From: Caldifarciminota bacterium
GTDB lineage: Bacteria; Hydrothermota; UBA3073; JACQXS01; JAGMCI01
NCBI GenBank assembly: GCA_023129325.1
Contig: JAGMCI010000024.1
Coordinates: forward strand, 1-45,050
Direction: 5' to 3'
Length of the DNA stretch: 45,050 nt
The notes beneath the pieces were generated by a model that saw only the letters and a list, made by a program, of their open reading frames with translations, was not told the DNA's origin and searched no databases. The stretch's first letter is position 1, and each line of letters begins with the position of its first letter. This document shows positions 32,232-40,150 of this stretch, piece after piece. Position numbers and translations under genes: made by a program.

Positions 32232-32398
32232 GAGTGCTCAGTCCCTATCGTCATCGTAACTCTGAAGAGTAGGAGCAACCTCCTGGTTGCGACCTAATGT
32301 TTTTTCGTCCCGATAAAATCGGGGCTCCTACCAAAGCTTTAGGTTATGTGACGAAAGTCGTAACCTAACTCCGATACGGGCATCCTCACCCTAACCTT
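32232..32398. repeat. Composite repeat: GTAGGAGC units, CCCGAT palindrome and a degenerate family A copy
   Basis: Left part: GTAGGAGCAACCTCCTGGTT and TCCCGATAAAATCGGGGCTCCTAC, nested palindromes. Right part (about 32330-32398): a shortened family A copy (GTGACGAAAGTCGTAACC, CCGATACGGGCATCCTCACC). The end of this copy, read on the minus strand, encodes the last residues and TGA stop of the glycosyltransferase gene. Confidence 0.7.
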
Positions 32399-33588
32399 CT
32401 AAAGAGAAGTTTATATTCTTTTATTATCTTTTTACCAATCTCTTCTGAGTCAAAGGACTTTAATCTATTATATGTGGTTGTCCGCCCAAGGGCATAAAGT
32501 AATTTTTGAGCAAGAGATACTGGGTCGCTAAACTTAGCATAGATACCCTCATCACCCAAAATTTCATAGTTTATTTTTGATTCAAAGGCAACTATCGGCA
32601 GTCCAATAGCCATATAATTTAATAGCTTGCCATTTCCTTCTGTCCTTGAAAGCTTTGGGGATACAGCAACATCTGCTAAAGAAAGATATTTATACGCCTC
32701 AAAATAAGAAATCCTGCCTAAGAAAGTTGCTGATTCCTCAAGACCGAGGGTTTTTGCTCTTTCACGATAATAGTCAACTCTTGGATAGCCGAGAATTAGA
32801 AAATGAATATCCCTTCTCTCTTTCAGGACAATTTTTGCCGCCTCAAGCAAAAGAGGTATTCCTTGATAATCGCTTAAATAGCCAAGATAAACAATTATTT
32901 TCTTGCCCTTTGGGATACCAATCTTTTTAAGGACAGGGATGAGCCCTGTCTCTACTCTTTTGAATGTTTTTAAGTCCACACAATCGTGAATAATTTTAAT
33001 CTTAGCAGGAGACACTTTAAAATCATTTATTAAATCTCTTTTTGCTTTGTTTGAATTTGTAAAAATAACATCTGGCAGATTATCTATTTTTCTTTCCAAA
33101 AAGCGTATAAATTTTAATCCCCTTTTTACACCATGCTGGATGAGTTCGCTGCTCAAACTTCCTTGATAGTCAAAAATTAAAGGTATTTTAAATAATTTAC
33201 TTAATATAGAGCCAATAAATGCCCCTTCATGCAAATGAGAATGAATAATTGTGGGCTTAAATGATTTCGCAACTTGAATTGACTTTAAGAGTATAAGGAA
33301 GTCAAGCCCAATCTTATGCAAAGAAGGACCTGCCTCATATTTTTTATACCATGGGATATATGGGATTCTCTCAATTTGTAGCCCCTTAATGTCTTTGCCA
33401 ATATGATAAGTTATAATGACTACTTCCCCTGAACTTGTTTCAGGGCTAATTTTCTGTAATATCTTTGTTTGTTCATAAATTCTAACATGGCAACCTCTAT
33501 CAGAAAAAAATGGAGTAGGTGCAAGAACAAGAATGCGATATGCGATATGGGATTTCACGCTTTTAATGCGTTGATTTTTGTCCCGCAC
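32386..33588 (-). CDS. Family 4 glycosyltransferase
   Basis: A 400-residue GT-B enzyme using a nucleotide sugar, probably in surface glycan synthesis. N-terminal domain: LVLAPTPFFSDRGCHVRI, HSHLHEGAFIG. C-terminal domain: IIVYLGYLSDYQGIPLLLEAA, then the retaining EX7E region as SRTEGNGKLLNYMAIGLPIVAF. The start is unsure: GTG 33588 lies in a CCCGCACTT palindrome, and GTG 33558 is an alternative; the natural N-terminus, near RILVLAPTP, has been overwritten by repeat words. A CCCTGAA/TTCAGGG palindrome (33427-33445) encodes SPETSSGE in frame. The C-terminal RLG and stop come from a family A copy. Confidence 0.88.
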   Translation of the reverse strand: MRDKNQRIKSVKSHIAYRILVLAPTPFFSDRGCHVRIYEQTKILQKISPETSSGEVVIITYHIGKDIKGLQIERIPYIPWYKKYEAGPSLHKIGLDFLILLKSIQVAKSFKPTIIHSHLHEGAFIGSILSKLFKIPLIFDYQGSLSSELIQHGVKRGLKFIRFLERKIDNLPDVIFTNSNKAKRDLINDFKVSPAKIKIIHDCVDLKTFKRVETGLIPVLKKIGIPKGKKIIVYLGYLSDYQGIPLLLEAAKIVLKERRDIHFLILGYPRVDYYRERAKTLGLEESATFLGRISYFEAYKYLSLADVAVSPKLSRTEGNGKLLNYMAIGLPIVAFESKINYEILGDEGIYAKFSDPVSLAQKLLYALGRTTTYNRLKSFDSEEIGKKIIKEYKLLFRRLG

Positions 33589-33651
33589 TTATGTATAAGT
33601 GCGGGATGATTCTTGCATTAACATTCTGTGTCTATCTGCGTGCATCTGCGG
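33583..33651. repeat. CCCGCACTTAT palindrome and ATCTGCG-type repeat
   Basis: CCCGCACTTA/TAAGTGCGGG (about 33583-33606) overlaps the start region of the glycosyltransferase gene. It is followed by TGTGTCTATCTGCGTGCATC words shared with 35735-35775 and 39262-39355. Confidence 0.6.
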
Positions 33652-34572
33652 TTAATATTTTTTTACTACATAAGTTGGTTTGTTTTGGGATTCATAATAG
33701 GTGCGGGATATTATTTCGCCTAAAAGTCCCAAAATGATGAACTGGATGCCAATAATTATAAGCAGGATGGTTAAATAAAGTAAAGGGTTGCCAGTAATGT
33801 CTACTTTGCGAGGTCCTATTTTCATTATTATTGTTATAATCCCTGAGATTAATGCTACAATAATGGAAATTATGCCCCATAGCCCAATTAGTTGAATTGG
33901 CGAACTGGCACTACTTAAGAAAAATCTTACCGCAATTACATCAAGAATTACCCTCGGCGTTCTTGAGAGTCCATATTTTGGGGTCCCAAATTTTCTCGGC
34001 TTATGGTTGACCTCAAGTTCTGTAATCCGTGCTCCTTTAAAGGAAAGGATGGCTGGAATAAATCTATGCATCTCACCATAAAGCTTTAGACCATTAAGTA
34101 TAGTTTTGCGATAAGCCTTTAGAGTGCAACCAAAATCGTGAAGCCTCACTTTAGTTAAAGAAACTATTACTTTATTGGCAATAAAAGAGGGGATTTTCTT
34201 TGAAATAGGGTCACGCCTTTTCTTCCTCCAGCCTGATACTATATCATAGCCCTCATTAAGCTTATCAATTAGTTTTGGAATATCATTTGGGTCATTTTGT
34301 AAATCTCCGTCAAGGGTTATAATAATATCGCCATTTGCATTATCAAACCCAGCCTGAATAGCTTGAGTTTGCCCAAAATTCTTTGTGAATTGGATAACCT
34401 TAATTTCAGGGATTGCTTTTAATTTATCAAAAGTAGAATCAGTGCTTCCATCATCAATAAATATGATTTCATAGCTCCTATTTAAGCCATCAAGAACTGA
34501 CTTTAATGCTTTATAAAGAGACAGAACATTCTCCTCTTCATTGAAAACAGGAATAACGCAAGAAATATCCAC
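33652..34572 (-). CDS. Family 2 glycosyltransferase, polyprenyl-phosphate type
   Basis: A 306-residue protein of the ArnC/GtrB/DPMS group, which loads a sugar from a nucleotide donor onto a lipid phosphate. The GT-A domain has CVIPVFNEEENV, IFIDDGSTDST and the metal-binding LDGDLQNDP (DxD). It is followed by FGTPKYGLSRT and two C-terminal membrane helices (about 232-255, 268-292). It starts with GTG directly after the dnaN stop (TAAGTG), so translation is probably coupled to dnaN, an unusual partner. Confidence 0.9.
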   Translation of the reverse strand: MDISCVIPVFNEEENVLSLYKALKSVLDGLNRSYEIIFIDDGSTDSTFDKLKAIPEIKVIQFTKNFGQTQAIQAGFDNANGDIIITLDGDLQNDPNDIPKLIDKLNEGYDIVSGWRKKRRDPISKKIPSFIANKVIVSLTKVRLHDFGCTLKAYRKTILNGLKLYGEMHRFIPAILSFKGARITELEVNHKPRKFGTPKYGLSRTPRVILDVIAVRFFLSSASSPIQLIGLWGIISIIVALISGIITIIMKIGPRKVDITGNPLLYLTILLIIIGIQFIILGLLGEIISRTYYESQNKPTYVVKKY

Positions 34573-35661
34573 TTATTCTAATCTTATTGGCATTAAGAGG
34601 TAAGTGATTTCTTCGCCTTCTTCTTGCTTAACTGGCGTAATGAGAACCGCAGAAAGAGGGTCCTTGAATGCAAATTGGACTTCATCGCTGTCTATTTTGC
34701 TGAGCATCGAAAGAAGATACTGCCCGTTATAGCCTATCGCAAGTTGTTGCCCCTCATATTTACAAGATATCTTTTCTTTTGCTTCTCCATCTTCACTCGT
34801 CGCCTCTACGGAAAGACTTCCTGGTTTTATTATGAGTTTTACTAATCTTGAAATCTCAGGTGTAAAAACAAGTACCCTCCTTAATGAGGAGATTATCTCT
34901 TCTTTTGACGCAATAAGTAATTTGTCATTGTCTTTGGGAAGAACTGACTCATAAGGAGGAAACTCGCCTTCCATTAGCCTTGATGCTACGGTCATATCTT
35001 CTGATAAAAAGCCAACTTTGGTTTCATCAAAAACTATGTCTATGCCAGATGAGAAATTAGCAATTTCTTTCCACACTTTGTTTGGGATGACGAGATTTGC
35101 TATTTTGCCAAGCTTTATATTGCTCCTAAATAATGCTAATCTGTGACCATCAGTTGCTACAAGACTGACCTTATCCTGCTGTAAATCAAGAAGCCCGCCA
35201 CTTAATACGGCATTTATATCACCCGGAGAAGCTGCAAATAAAGTCTTGTCAACTGCCCTCTGTAAAGTGGCATAAGGAATATTGACTTCTCGCTCCTTGG
35301 CAACAGTGAGTATTTTGGGATATTCTTCTTTCTCTATCCCTGACATAGAAAATCTGCCTTTCTTGTATTGAATAGTGGTTACAAGATTATCAACCTTAAA
35401 CTCAAGACTGCAGGCAGGTAACTCTCTTACAATGTCATACAATTTTTTCCCATTAAGTGCTATCTCGCCTGGTGCTATAATTTCAGCAGTCCCTATCGCT
35501 GTTACAGATGTCTCAAGGTCTGTCGCTGTAATATGAACACGCCCTGCTTTTGCTTCTATGAGAATATTAGAAAGAGCAGTCATAGTAGTTTTGCCAGGAA
35601 TGATTGGATGAACCTTGCTTAAAAGGTCAGATAAAACACTTTTCTCAATCTTTAATTCCAT
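34573..35661 (-). CDS. dnaN: DNA polymerase III beta subunit (sliding clamp)
   Basis: The ring-shaped clamp that tethers polymerase III. From ATG 35661 the product is 362 residues, normal length. Three repeated clamp domains are recognisable: LKIEKSVLSDLLSKVHPIIP with TALSNILIEA, then LFAASPGDINAVLSGGLLDL with SLVATDGHRLAL, and finally EVQFAFKDPLSAVLITPV ending in YLLMPIRLE. A strong Shine-Dalgarno (AAGGGAGGTG) sets the start; an in-frame TTG one codon earlier is rejected. It is about 33 kb from dnaA and on the opposite strand rather than next to it. Confidence 0.97.
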   Translation of the reverse strand: MELKIEKSVLSDLLSKVHPIIPGKTTMTALSNILIEAKAGRVHITATDLETSVTAIGTAEIIAPGEIALNGKKLYDIVRELPACSLEFKVDNLVTTIQYKKGRFSMSGIEKEEYPKILTVAKEREVNIPYATLQRAVDKTLFAASPGDINAVLSGGLLDLQQDKVSLVATDGHRLALFRSNIKLGKIANLVIPNKVWKEIANFSSGIDIVFDETKVGFLSEDMTVASRLMEGEFPPYESVLPKDNDKLLIASKEEIISSLRRVLVFTPEISRLVKLIIKPGSLSVEATSEDGEAKEKISCKYEGQQLAIGYNGQYLLSMLSKIDSDEVQFAFKDPLSAVLITPVKQEEGEEITYLLMPIRLE

Positions 35662-35689
35662 CAAACACCTCCCTTAAAAACCTAATTTA

Positions 35690-35878
35690 TCACGGAATCA
35701 CAGAAAAAAGAAAGAAACACAGAATCGTCTCTTTTGTTTAATCTGTGTCTATCTGTGTTCATCTGCGGTTACACCTTGAATTAAATATAAATTCCGTGTT
35801 TCCCTCATGGAGTTTATCCCGCAAAATGCGGGATGTTTCCGTGATTTCTTATTTCTAAACACCCTCTATCTTGCTGTG
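35690..35878. repeat. ATCTGTGTCTATCTGTG-type repeat with ATCCCGCA palindrome
   Basis: CACGGAATCACAGAAAAAAG and ACACAGAAT words on the left, their complements ATCTGTGT and TTCCGTG on the right, and an inner palindrome ATCCCGCA/TGCGGGAT (35817-35834). The right end runs into the stop of the RCC1 gene. No gene is seen. Confidence 0.6.
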
Positions 35879-36853
35879 TTATCTTAATTTTATGAGCTTT
35901 ACTGGCTCGTATCCCTTAACTTTCAAGAAATAGATGCCAGATTTAACTTCTTTGCCATCTTTGTCTTTGCCATCCCAAGAAACAGCAGTGGTTAGTGGTA
36001 AGTGATTAGTGTTAAAAGTTTTAATCAACCTGCCACTTAAATCGTAAACCTTTAAACTTACTTTTTGTCCTTCACTAATCCCTAAACACTTAACACTGAC
36101 CACTGCAGTAAATGGGTTTGGATAAACTTTTAAATTTTGATTTTTAATATTTGATTTTTGATATTCTTCAACCCCGGTAAGCTCGCCTATTGCAAGTGAA
36201 TGATACTCTCCTCCTGAAATTGCAATAACATCTGTTAAATTATGTGTCTTGACAGGCTCCCAGCGGCTGGTAGTAGTGCTATCTCCAAGCTCTCCATAGT
36301 AGTTGTCTCCCCAGCCCCATACAGTGCCGTTAGACTTTAAGGCAAGTGAATGACAATATCCTGCTGAAATTGCAATAACACCTGGTATATGTGTCTTGAC
36401 AGGCTCCCAACGGTCAGTATTAGTGCTATCTCCAAGCTGTCCATAGTAGTTGCTTCCCCAAGCCCAGACGGTGCTATCAGACTTTAAAGCAAGTGAATGC
36501 CAACTTCCTCCTGTAATCGCAATAGCATCTGTTAAATTATGTGCCTGAACAGGCTCAAGACGAGTAGTATCAGTGCTATCTCCAATCTGTCCGTACAAGT
36601 TCCATCCCCAAGCCCAGACAGTAGAATCAGACTTTAAGGCAAGTGAATGATACCTTCCCGCTACAATTGCAATAGTATTTGTTATATGTGTCTGAACTGG
36701 TTCACAGCGGTCAATAGTAGTGCTATCTCCAAGCTGTCCGTAGCAGTTGTATCCCCAAGCCAAAACCTCTGCATCTGCGTGAAGTCTTCCTGCACCTGCC
36801 AATAAACACATCCCAATAAAAATTGGGACAATAAATGCATTAAATCTATTCAT
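35879..36853 (-). CDS. Secreted RCC1-repeat protein with FlgD/Por-like C-terminal domain
   Basis: From ATG 36853 (Shine-Dalgarno AGGGAGG) a 324-residue exported protein: a signal peptide ending near AGAGRLHADA, then four nearly identical ~50-residue RCC1 units (VWAWGSNYYGQLGDS, HSLALKSDST). A seven-bladed propeller would need about seven, so this gene is either contracted or its product oligomerises. The tail is a FlgD-like sorting/Ig domain (VYPNPFTAVVSV, SWDGKDKDGKEVKSGIYFL). At least three repeat words lie in frame: EYQKSNIKNQNLK (family C), CLGISEGQ, and NTNHLPLTT. Confidence 0.85.
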   Translation of the reverse strand: MNRFNAFIVPIFIGMCLLAGAGRLHADAEVLAWGYNCYGQLGDSTTIDRCEPVQTHITNTIAIVAGRYHSLALKSDSTVWAWGWNLYGQIGDSTDTTRLEPVQAHNLTDAIAITGGSWHSLALKSDSTVWAWGSNYYGQLGDSTNTDRWEPVKTHIPGVIAISAGYCHSLALKSNGTVWGWGDNYYGELGDSTTTSRWEPVKTHNLTDVIAISGGEYHSLAIGELTGVEEYQKSNIKNQNLKVYPNPFTAVVSVKCLGISEGQKVSLKVYDLSGRLIKTFNTNHLPLTTAVSWDGKDKDGKEVKSGIYFLKVKGYEPVKLIKLR

Positions 36854-36868
36854 AATGCCTCCCTTCAA

Positions 36869-37125
36869 ATTGTCATTCTACCCCAATTGTCATTCTACCC
36901 CAATTGTCATTCTGAACAATGTCATCCTGAACAGCCAATGTCATGCTGAACCGACTGTCATGCTGAACCCACTGTCATACTGAACTTGTTTCAGCATCTC
37001 TTGTTTCAGGATTGTTTCAGAATCTCCTAAACCTTAATAGAGATGCTGAAATAAACCTGTCCTGACGACAGGTCAGGATTCAGCATGACATTTCATTTTA
37101 AGGTTTCAGCATGACATTCTTTTTA
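36869..37125. repeat. TGTCATTCTGAA/TTCAGCATGACA repeat cluster
   Basis: The gap before the sigma gene has tandem variants of ATTGTCATTCTACCCCA and TGTCATGCTGAAC on the left. Complements on the right include GAGATGCTGAAATAAACC and TTCAGCATGACA, with an inner CCTGTCCTGACGACAGGTCAGG palindrome. Beyond it, 37126-37238 is plain AT-rich sequence that must hold the sigma gene promoter; I see no convincing -35/-10 pair. Confidence 0.75.
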
Positions 37126-37238
37126 GAAAAACTTGCCTTTTATAATCATATACTTGAATTTAAAGTTGTCAAGAAAAAAGTTTTTGCTTTTTTTAATAAT
37201 TAATATACAATAAAGTAAAGAATTAATCGTTTATAATT

Positions 37239-37778
37239 ATGAAAGTGAAAAGTGATGCAGAACTTATTAAAAATTATAAATTAGGTGATGAAGAAAGTTT
37301 TGAAAAGTTATTATGTAAGTATAAAGGGCCTTTGTTTAACTATATTTTAAAAATGATAGGCAATAAAACTATTAGCGAAGACATTTTTCAAGATGTATGG
37401 TTAAATATAATTAAATCATTACATAGATATAAAGAGAGAAATAAATTTTCAGCATATTTATTTAAATTGGCTCATTCAAGAACTATTGACCACCTGAGAA
37501 AACAGAAACATGAAATACAAGTAGCGCGGGGGTTTATCCCCCGCTATTCTCTATCGCCTCATGAAGCTATTTACAAGAAGGAACTTATTTCTATTTTAAA
37601 TAATGCTGTTTCAAAATTATCTTTAAAAGAAAAGGAAGTATTTTTATTAAGACAACATACTGAAATGACTTTTAAGGAAATTGCATTAATGCTCAAGTGC
37701 CCGCTTAATACAGTTCTTGGGCGTATGCATAATGCTATCCTTAACTTAAGGAAGACTTTTAAAAATGCTGAATTATAA
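37239..37778 (+). CDS. ECF-type RNA polymerase sigma factor
   Basis: A 179-residue alternative sigma factor. Region 2 (about 8-90) shows EESFEKLLCKYKGPLFNYI, AEDIFQDVWLN-like ISEDIFQDVWLNI, and FSAYLFKLAHSRTIDHLRK. Region 4 (about 115-172) has LSLKEKEVFLLRQHTEMTFKEIALML and a helix-turn-helix. The linker between them holds an in-frame palindrome, GCGGGGG/CCCCCGC (37526-37544), giving VARGFIPRYS. The anti-sigma gene follows 88 nt downstream. There is no Shine-Dalgarno at the ATG. Confidence 0.92.
   Translation: MKVKSDAELIKNYKLGDEESFEKLLCKYKGPLFNYILKMIGNKTISEDIFQDVWLNIIKSLHRYKERNKFSAYLFKLAHSRTIDHLRKQKHEIQVARGFIPRYSLSPHEAIYKKELISILNNAVSKLSLKEKEVFLLRQHTEMTFKEIALMLKCPLNTVLGRMHNAILNLRKTFKNAEL
37526..37544. 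repeat. Palindrome in frame in the sigma factor linker
   Basis: GCGGGGG (37526-37532), loop TTTAT, CCCCCGC (37538-37544), all G/C inside an AT-rich gene. It codes for about seven residues between regions 2 and 4, where ECF linkers tolerate length change. Confidence 0.8.
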
Positions 37779-37785
37779 ATTTGTT

Positions 37786-37854
37786 GGAGTGCATTACCTT
37801 GATAATGCTTTGGAGTGCAATAACGGTGTTATTGCGTCTTATGGAGTGCACTCC
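37786..37854. repeat. GGAGTGCA repeat between sigma and anti-sigma genes
   Basis: Three GGAGTGCA words (37786-37793, about 37812-37819, 37843-37850) with short internal inverted repeats (ATTACCTTGATAAT, AATAACGGTGTTATT). It ends in the palindrome GGAGTGCACTCC (37843-37854), 13 bp before the anti-sigma ATG. Confidence 0.7.
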
Positions 37855-37866
37855 TTTAAAAATTAA

Positions 37867-38457
37867 ATGAAGTGCAATAAGTTTTCTCAAGTTGGAATGC
37901 TCTATCTTTACAATGAGCTCCCTGAATTAGAAAAAAAGGAGTTTGAAAAACATTTAAAGAAATGCAAAGAATGCTCTACAAGACTTATGGAGGCAAAAGA
38001 TGTTGTAAGGGCATATAAAAACTTGCCAAAAGAGGAGCCATCTCCTGAAACTATTATGTGGTTATGCCGTTCTGCTGTGATGCAGTTAAGAAAACAGCAA
38101 AACCGCAGAACCGCAGCACAGTTTATTAAAAGAAAGTTTGCCCACTTCTCACTTCCCACTTCTCACTTCCCACTTCTATTAAGACCAGTCCGCATTAGGC
38201 GGATTGCTTTTGCAGGTGGGATGGTGGTCCTCATATTTATTGGCTATCTTTTCTTTCAATCCCACTTCCTACTTCCCACTTCTCACTTCTCACTTCAATG
38301 GAGTAATGGAATAGACAAAAGAATTGAATCCCTTAGTGAACGTATTTCTCTATTACAAGAAGAAAAAGTTTCGTTTTCCATTGATGACCAGCTAACAGAA
38401 ATCAGCTCCAGGATTAGTAATTTTAAAAAAGAGCTACAAAATGAACAAATATTTTAA
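37867..38457 (+). CDS. Anti-sigma factor with N-terminal zinc-binding domain
   Basis: A 196-residue membrane protein. An N-terminal anti-sigma zinc domain (HLKKCKEC, about 30-39) would hold the sigma factor. A membrane helix (about 110-128, IAFAGGMVVLIFIGYLFF) and a periplasmic coiled-coil-like tail (KRIESLSERISLLQEEK) follow. CACTTCCCACTTC words lie in frame on both sides of the helix: FAHFSLPTSHFPLLL and SHFLLPTSHFSL. The second lies exactly where the polypeptide leaves the membrane, adding about 12 residues of unusual composition. Confidence 0.85.
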   Translation: MKCNKFSQVGMLYLYNELPELEKKEFEKHLKKCKECSTRLMEAKDVVRAYKNLPKEEPSPETIMWLCRSAVMQLRKQQNRRTAAQFIKRKFAHFSLPTSHFPLLLRPVRIRRIAFAGGMVVLIFIGYLFFQSHFLLPTSHFSLQWSNGIDKRIESLSERISLLQEEKVSFSIDDQLTEISSRISNFKKELQNEQIF

Positions 38458-38462
38458 ACCAC

Positions 38463-38603
38463 AGATTATGGGAAAATTCCAAAATCCAAATCACAAATTC
38501 CAAACAAATTCAAATGACCAAATTTTAAAATTCGAAACAAGTTTATATTTTGGGATTTGGGATTTATTTGAGATTTGGTGCTTGAGATTTGAGATTTTAG
38601 AAG
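38463..38603. repeat. Family B-like repeat, solo copy
   Basis: AAATTCCAAAATCCAAATCAC and AATTCCAAACAAATTC on the left, with complements TTTGGGATTTGGGATTTATT and GCTTGAGATTTGAG on the right. It is a diverged solo copy of the ends seen around the four-helix-bundle gene. The next gene's Shine-Dalgarno begins right after it. Confidence 0.6.
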
Positions 38604-38618
38604 AAAAGGAGGTGTGAG

Positions 38619-39206
38619 ATGAGTAGAGAGAGGAGAGCAAGGTTTCAACCTTGCAAATATTTGCCCGCAGGCATTTTTATTATCCTGTTCTCCGGGATGC
38701 TGAACGCTCAGCCATTGCCATCTACCCCAGGTGGATTAGACCCAGAGGATGAAAAGGAGGCCATTGAGCTTCTTGGTAAACTTGCCCCTATGAGACTTAA
38801 GAGACTAAAAGAGATGAGACTCAAAAACCCCACGAAATATCAGCATTTTTTGCGGCAGACAATGAGAAGAAAAAAGAGACTTGAATTACTAAAGGAGATT
38901 GCGCCTGAAAGGTATGAGTTGCTCAAAAAACAACAAGAGCTGGAAGTAAAATCCTGGAAGTTGGCTGAGGACTATAAATCAGTTGAAACAGATGCTGAAA
39001 AGGAGAAAATCAAAAGCGATTTGAAGACTCTTCTTAATGAACTATTTGATTTAAAAGAGAAAGATAAAGAATTTGAGCTTCAAAGATTAGAAAAAGAGAT
39101 TGCCAAGATAAAGGAACTCATAACCAAGCGTAAGGCTCATAAGAACGAGATAATTGAAAATCACTTTAACAGGTTGATTGGTGAAAAAGAATACCTTGAA
39201 TGGTAA
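38619..39206 (+). CDS. Helical periplasmic protein downstream of sigma/anti-sigma genes
   Basis: A 195-residue, highly charged, helix-rich protein with a signal peptide (cleavage probably after GMLNAQ). The body is built of long amphipathic helices (RLKRLKEMRLKNPTKYQHF, KIKSDLKTLLNELFDLKEK), in the style of Spy/CpxP/Zra-type periplasmic sensors, but the LTxxQ motif of those families is not present. The N-terminus carries the in-frame palindrome GCAAGGTT/AACCTTGC (38637-38654), giving RARFQPCKY before the hydrophobic core. A strong Shine-Dalgarno (AAGGAGGTGTGAG) precedes it. It probably serves the same envelope-stress circuit; inference from position. Confidence 0.7.
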   Translation: MSRERRARFQPCKYLPAGIFIILFSGMLNAQPLPSTPGGLDPEDEKEAIELLGKLAPMRLKRLKEMRLKNPTKYQHFLRQTMRRKKRLELLKEIAPERYELLKKQQELEVKSWKLAEDYKSVETDAEKEKIKSDLKTLLNELFDLKEKDKEFELQRLEKEIAKIKELITKRKAHKNEIIENHFNRLIGEKEYLEW

Positions 39207-39261
39207 AAAATAAATCAAATACCTAAAAGTCCAAAACGCCTTAAAATTTAGGTGTTGGTGA

Positions 39262-39355
39262 ATATAACCGCAGATGGACGCAGATATACGCGGATTATTT
39301 AAGAATAAATGAATTTTCTATTATCTGTGTTTATCAGCGTTTATCTGCGGTTTCA
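39262..39355. repeat. CGCAGAT/ATCTGCG inverted repeat
   Basis: ACCGCAGATGGACGCAGAT and ACGCGGATT on the left arm; ATCTGTGTTTATCAGCGTT and ATCTGCGGT on the right. It lies between convergent genes. Related words occur at 33620-33650 and 35735-35775. The remainder of the 39207-39379 gap shows nothing. Confidence 0.7.
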
Positions 39356-39379
39356 AAAATTTAGGTATTTCTCTTTGGC

Positions 39380-40150
39380 TTACATATTATAAGAAAGTCC
39401 AGCGTAAAATGCTTGATGGGAACCTGGCTCTTTGTATTCGCCCTTTTTTATAAAAGTATATCTCCAGGTCGCATCAATTGAAATTGGTGTCACAGGAGGC
39501 TTTAGCTTTAGCCCCAATAATATATGTCCCCCAGTCTTTGTGCTTGACTTAAGAAGTTTACCTATGTCAAATTTATAATTCGGAGGCTCAATTACATCAT
39601 AAATTAAGAAACTGGATAAGACAGGCGTCATAAATTGCACATTGCCGCCAACTCCTGCATAGAAAAAGAACGCACTTACCTCTGGGGGAAAAGAGAAAAG
39701 GTCTTTCTTGAGAGTTAAAAAAAGACCAATCCTTATGAACCCCGCATCTCCACTTACCGTATCTTTAGCCGTGCCATAAGATTCATACTTATAATGATAC
39801 TTTTTAAACCCCACATCTGCACCAATCTCTAAATCCAAAACTGGAATAACATCAAGACAAAACTTTGCCCCAACTAAAAGGGGGTCAAAAATCTCATCCC
39901 TGACTAAATTCATATAAGCAGTGTCAGCCACAGGACCTTGTAACCTAAATACATCAACTGAATCATAGTTTACTGTATAAAGGTCTTGCCCAACTGTTAT
40001 GCCTACACTAAACATTCCATAAGAAACAACTGAACTGCAGCACAAAAGCACTGCAATTCCATACATAATTACTAATTTTGGAGTGCAAAAACGGTGTTTT
40101 TGCATGCAACGACATAGTAGTTGCACTCCATATAGCATTAACTTCTTCAT
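39380..40150 (-). CDS. Outer-membrane beta-barrel type protein
   Basis: From ATG 40150 (Shine-Dalgarno AGGAGGGGAG) a 256-residue exported protein. The frame extends further upstream but that part is repeat-rich and unlikely to be coding. After the signal peptide come alternating hydrophobic strands with glycine/aromatic patterns (LLVGAKFCLDVIPVLDLEIGADVGFKK, FIRIGLFLTL, AFFFYAGVGGNVQF, HILLGLKLKPP) and a terminal FYAGLSYNM, typical of small outer-membrane barrels. Its signal peptide holds an in-frame GGAGTGCA-type insertion (40081-40131, encoding about VQLLCRCMQKHRFCTP). Confidence 0.72.
   Translation of the reverse strand: MKKLMLYGVQLLCRCMQKHRFCTPKLVIMYGIAVLLCCSSVVSYGMFSVGITVGQDLYTVNYDSVDVFRLQGPVADTAYMNLVRDEIFDPLLVGAKFCLDVIPVLDLEIGADVGFKKYHYKYESYGTAKDTVSGDAGFIRIGLFLTLKKDLFSFPPEVSAFFFYAGVGGNVQFMTPVLSSFLIYDVIEPPNYKFDIGKLLKSSTKTGGHILLGLKLKPPVTPISIDATWRYTFIKKGEYKEPGSHQAFYAGLSYNM
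40081..40131. repeat. GGAGTGCA-type palindrome inside a signal-peptide coding region
   Basis: GGAGTGCAA (40081-40089) and TTGCACTCC (about 40121-40129) are complementary ends, with inner AAAAACGGTGTTTTTGCATG. It has the same family as 37786-37854 and 28143-28165, here within the first 25 codons of the barrel gene. Confidence 0.75.

Noticed and set aside
36190-36760. Regularly spaced near-identical units resembling a CRISPR or tandem array
   Set aside because: The ~150-bp units encode in-frame RCC1 repeats; there are no short direct repeats with unique spacers.
36869-37125. Clustered TGTCATTCTGAAC words resembling a CRISPR array
   Set aside because: Spacing is irregular, spacers are absent or themselves repeats, and complements on the right show an inverted repeat instead.
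38466-38648. Minus-strand frame of 60 codons
   Set aside because: Entirely translated family B repeat and the antisense of the next gene's leader.
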